Under the pieces are notes generated by a model. That model saw nothing but the letters and a program-made list of their open reading frames with translations. It was not told the origin of the DNA and did not search any database. This document shows, piece by piece, positions 32,095 through 32,586 of a stretch of 32,586 nt of DNA (position 1 is the stretch's first letter; each line of letters begins with the position of its first letter). The DNA lies in NCBI GenBank assembly GCA_029779755.1, contig JAKOZZ010000245.1, forward strand, positions 1-32,586, in the 5' to 3' direction. The DNA is from Pseudomonadota bacterium (GTDB taxonomy: Bacteria; Pseudomonadota; Gammaproteobacteria; Burkholderiales; Burkholderiaceae_E). A program made the translations under genes and the position numbers.

Positions 32095-32586
32095 CTACCG
32101 GCGCGGTTCGCTCTCATACTCGGCGACGAGCCGCTGTACGAGATCAGCCACGGACGGGATGTCGTCGATCAATCCGATTCCCTGCCCAGCCGACCAAAGA
32201 TCGCGCCATGGGCGCAGATCCGTCTCGATTCTTCCCTGCGGATCCGCAGCGATCGCGTCAACGTCAAATCCGCGATCCTGCAATGACCGTTTCAAGAAAT
32301 TGCAGCTCACACCTCCGGTGAACGCGGGCGTGTAGAGCAAGTCAGTACTTGCGGACTCGACCAGCATCGTCTTGTAGGCAGCCGGAGCCAACGACTCCTG
32401 CGTGGCAATGAATCGCGTTCCCAGGTAGCACAAGTCAGCGCCCAGGGCTCGCGCGGCGCGAATTGCCGAACCGTCGGAAATCGCCCCGGCGAGCACGATG
32501 GTTCCTTTGAAGAAGCGACGCACTTGCGGCAGAAAAACAAACGGGCTCAAGTTGCCGGAATGCCCGCCGCCGCCTGCGCAGATCAG
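32095..32586 (-). CDS. Nitronate monooxygenase, C-terminal part (gene runs off the right edge)
   Basis: The frame is open from the window edge to a stop at 32095 (163 residues visible). It contains the class I nitronate monooxygenase motif AGGGGHSGN right at the edge, then VLAGAISDGSAIRAARALGA and YLGTRFIATQES, which bind FMN phosphate in this TIM-barrel family. It would oxidise toxic alkyl nitronates or propionate-3-nitronate to carbonyl compounds and nitrite. The flavin-binding N-terminal half is outside the window. Base composition is lower than in the rest of the window (32 of 60 G or C at 32281-32340), suggesting a different origin. Confidence 0.88.
   Translation of the reverse strand: MICAGGGGHSGNLSPFVFLPQVRRFFKGTIVLAGAISDGSAIRAARALGADLCYLGTRFIATQESLAPAAYKTMLVESASTDLLYTPAFTGGVSCNFLKRSLQDRGFDVDAIAADPQGRIETDLRPWRDLWSAGQGIGLIDDIPSVADLVQRLVAEYESEPRR

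Noticed and set aside
31920..32117. A 65-codon minus-strand frame just downstream of the monooxygenase gene
   Set aside because: No family resemblance and no ribosome-binding site. It overlaps the end of the monooxygenase gene and ends within the likely terminator.

Overview
The window is GC-rich chromosomal DNA (by eye close to 70% G+C) packed with metabolic, transport and LysR-type regulatory genes. A Bug/TctC-type tripartite tricarboxylate binding protein, a TAXI-TRAP system, a PEP-CTERM protein and many CoA and aldehyde enzymes suggest a free-living betaproteobacterium, most likely of the order Burkholderiales. That placement is inference from gene content. I see no rRNA, tRNA, CRISPR array, transposase, integrase or phage gene.

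Left part (1-9393). A truncated azoreductase gene diverges from a LysR regulator. A perfect 10-bp inverted repeat covers the regulator's start. An SDR dehydrogenase follows on the other strand, then a large unrecognised membrane/coiled-coil protein, an HMG-CoA-lyase-like enzyme, a VOC protein, a TauE/SafE permease, an enoyl-CoA-hydratase-family protein, an APH/ACAD10-like phosphotransferase and an HpcH/HpaI aldolase.

Middle part (9394-19397). A fused TRAP permease with its TAXI binding protein is separated by an intercistronic terminator. Upstream are a class III aminotransferase and a divergent LysR regulator, then a DadA-like FAD oxidoreductase, an MFS transporter and a secreted lipase-like lipoprotein. 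Several convergent pairs overlap at their 3' ends.

Phosphonate island (19499-28967), the most coherent unit. Leftward: phosphonoacetaldehyde dehydrogenase (phnY type), then a zinc alcohol dehydrogenase. Rightward, tightly coupled: phnC-phnD-phnE (ABC uptake), phnA (phosphonoacetate hydrolase), a second zinc alcohol dehydrogenase, phnW (2-aminoethylphosphonate transaminase) and an HD-domain oxygenase of the PhnZ type. A good Pho-box match followed at the right distance by a -10-like element lies in the divergent promoter. Together the genes encode uptake and the route 2-aminoethylphosphonate -> phosphonoacetaldehyde -> phosphonoacetate -> acetate + phosphate. The HD oxygenase keeps all six expected iron ligands, but the position that is Glu27 in PhnZ appears to be Ala, and no hydroxylase partner is present. 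With the two alcohol dehydrogenases, this hints at substrates beyond 2-aminoethylphosphonate.

Right part (28996-32586). A leftward run holds a PEP-CTERM protein, a cysteine-rich ArsM arsenite methyltransferase and a Tat-exported Bug-type binding protein. Upstream of it come a low-GC gap and a truncated nitronate monooxygenase of different base composition.
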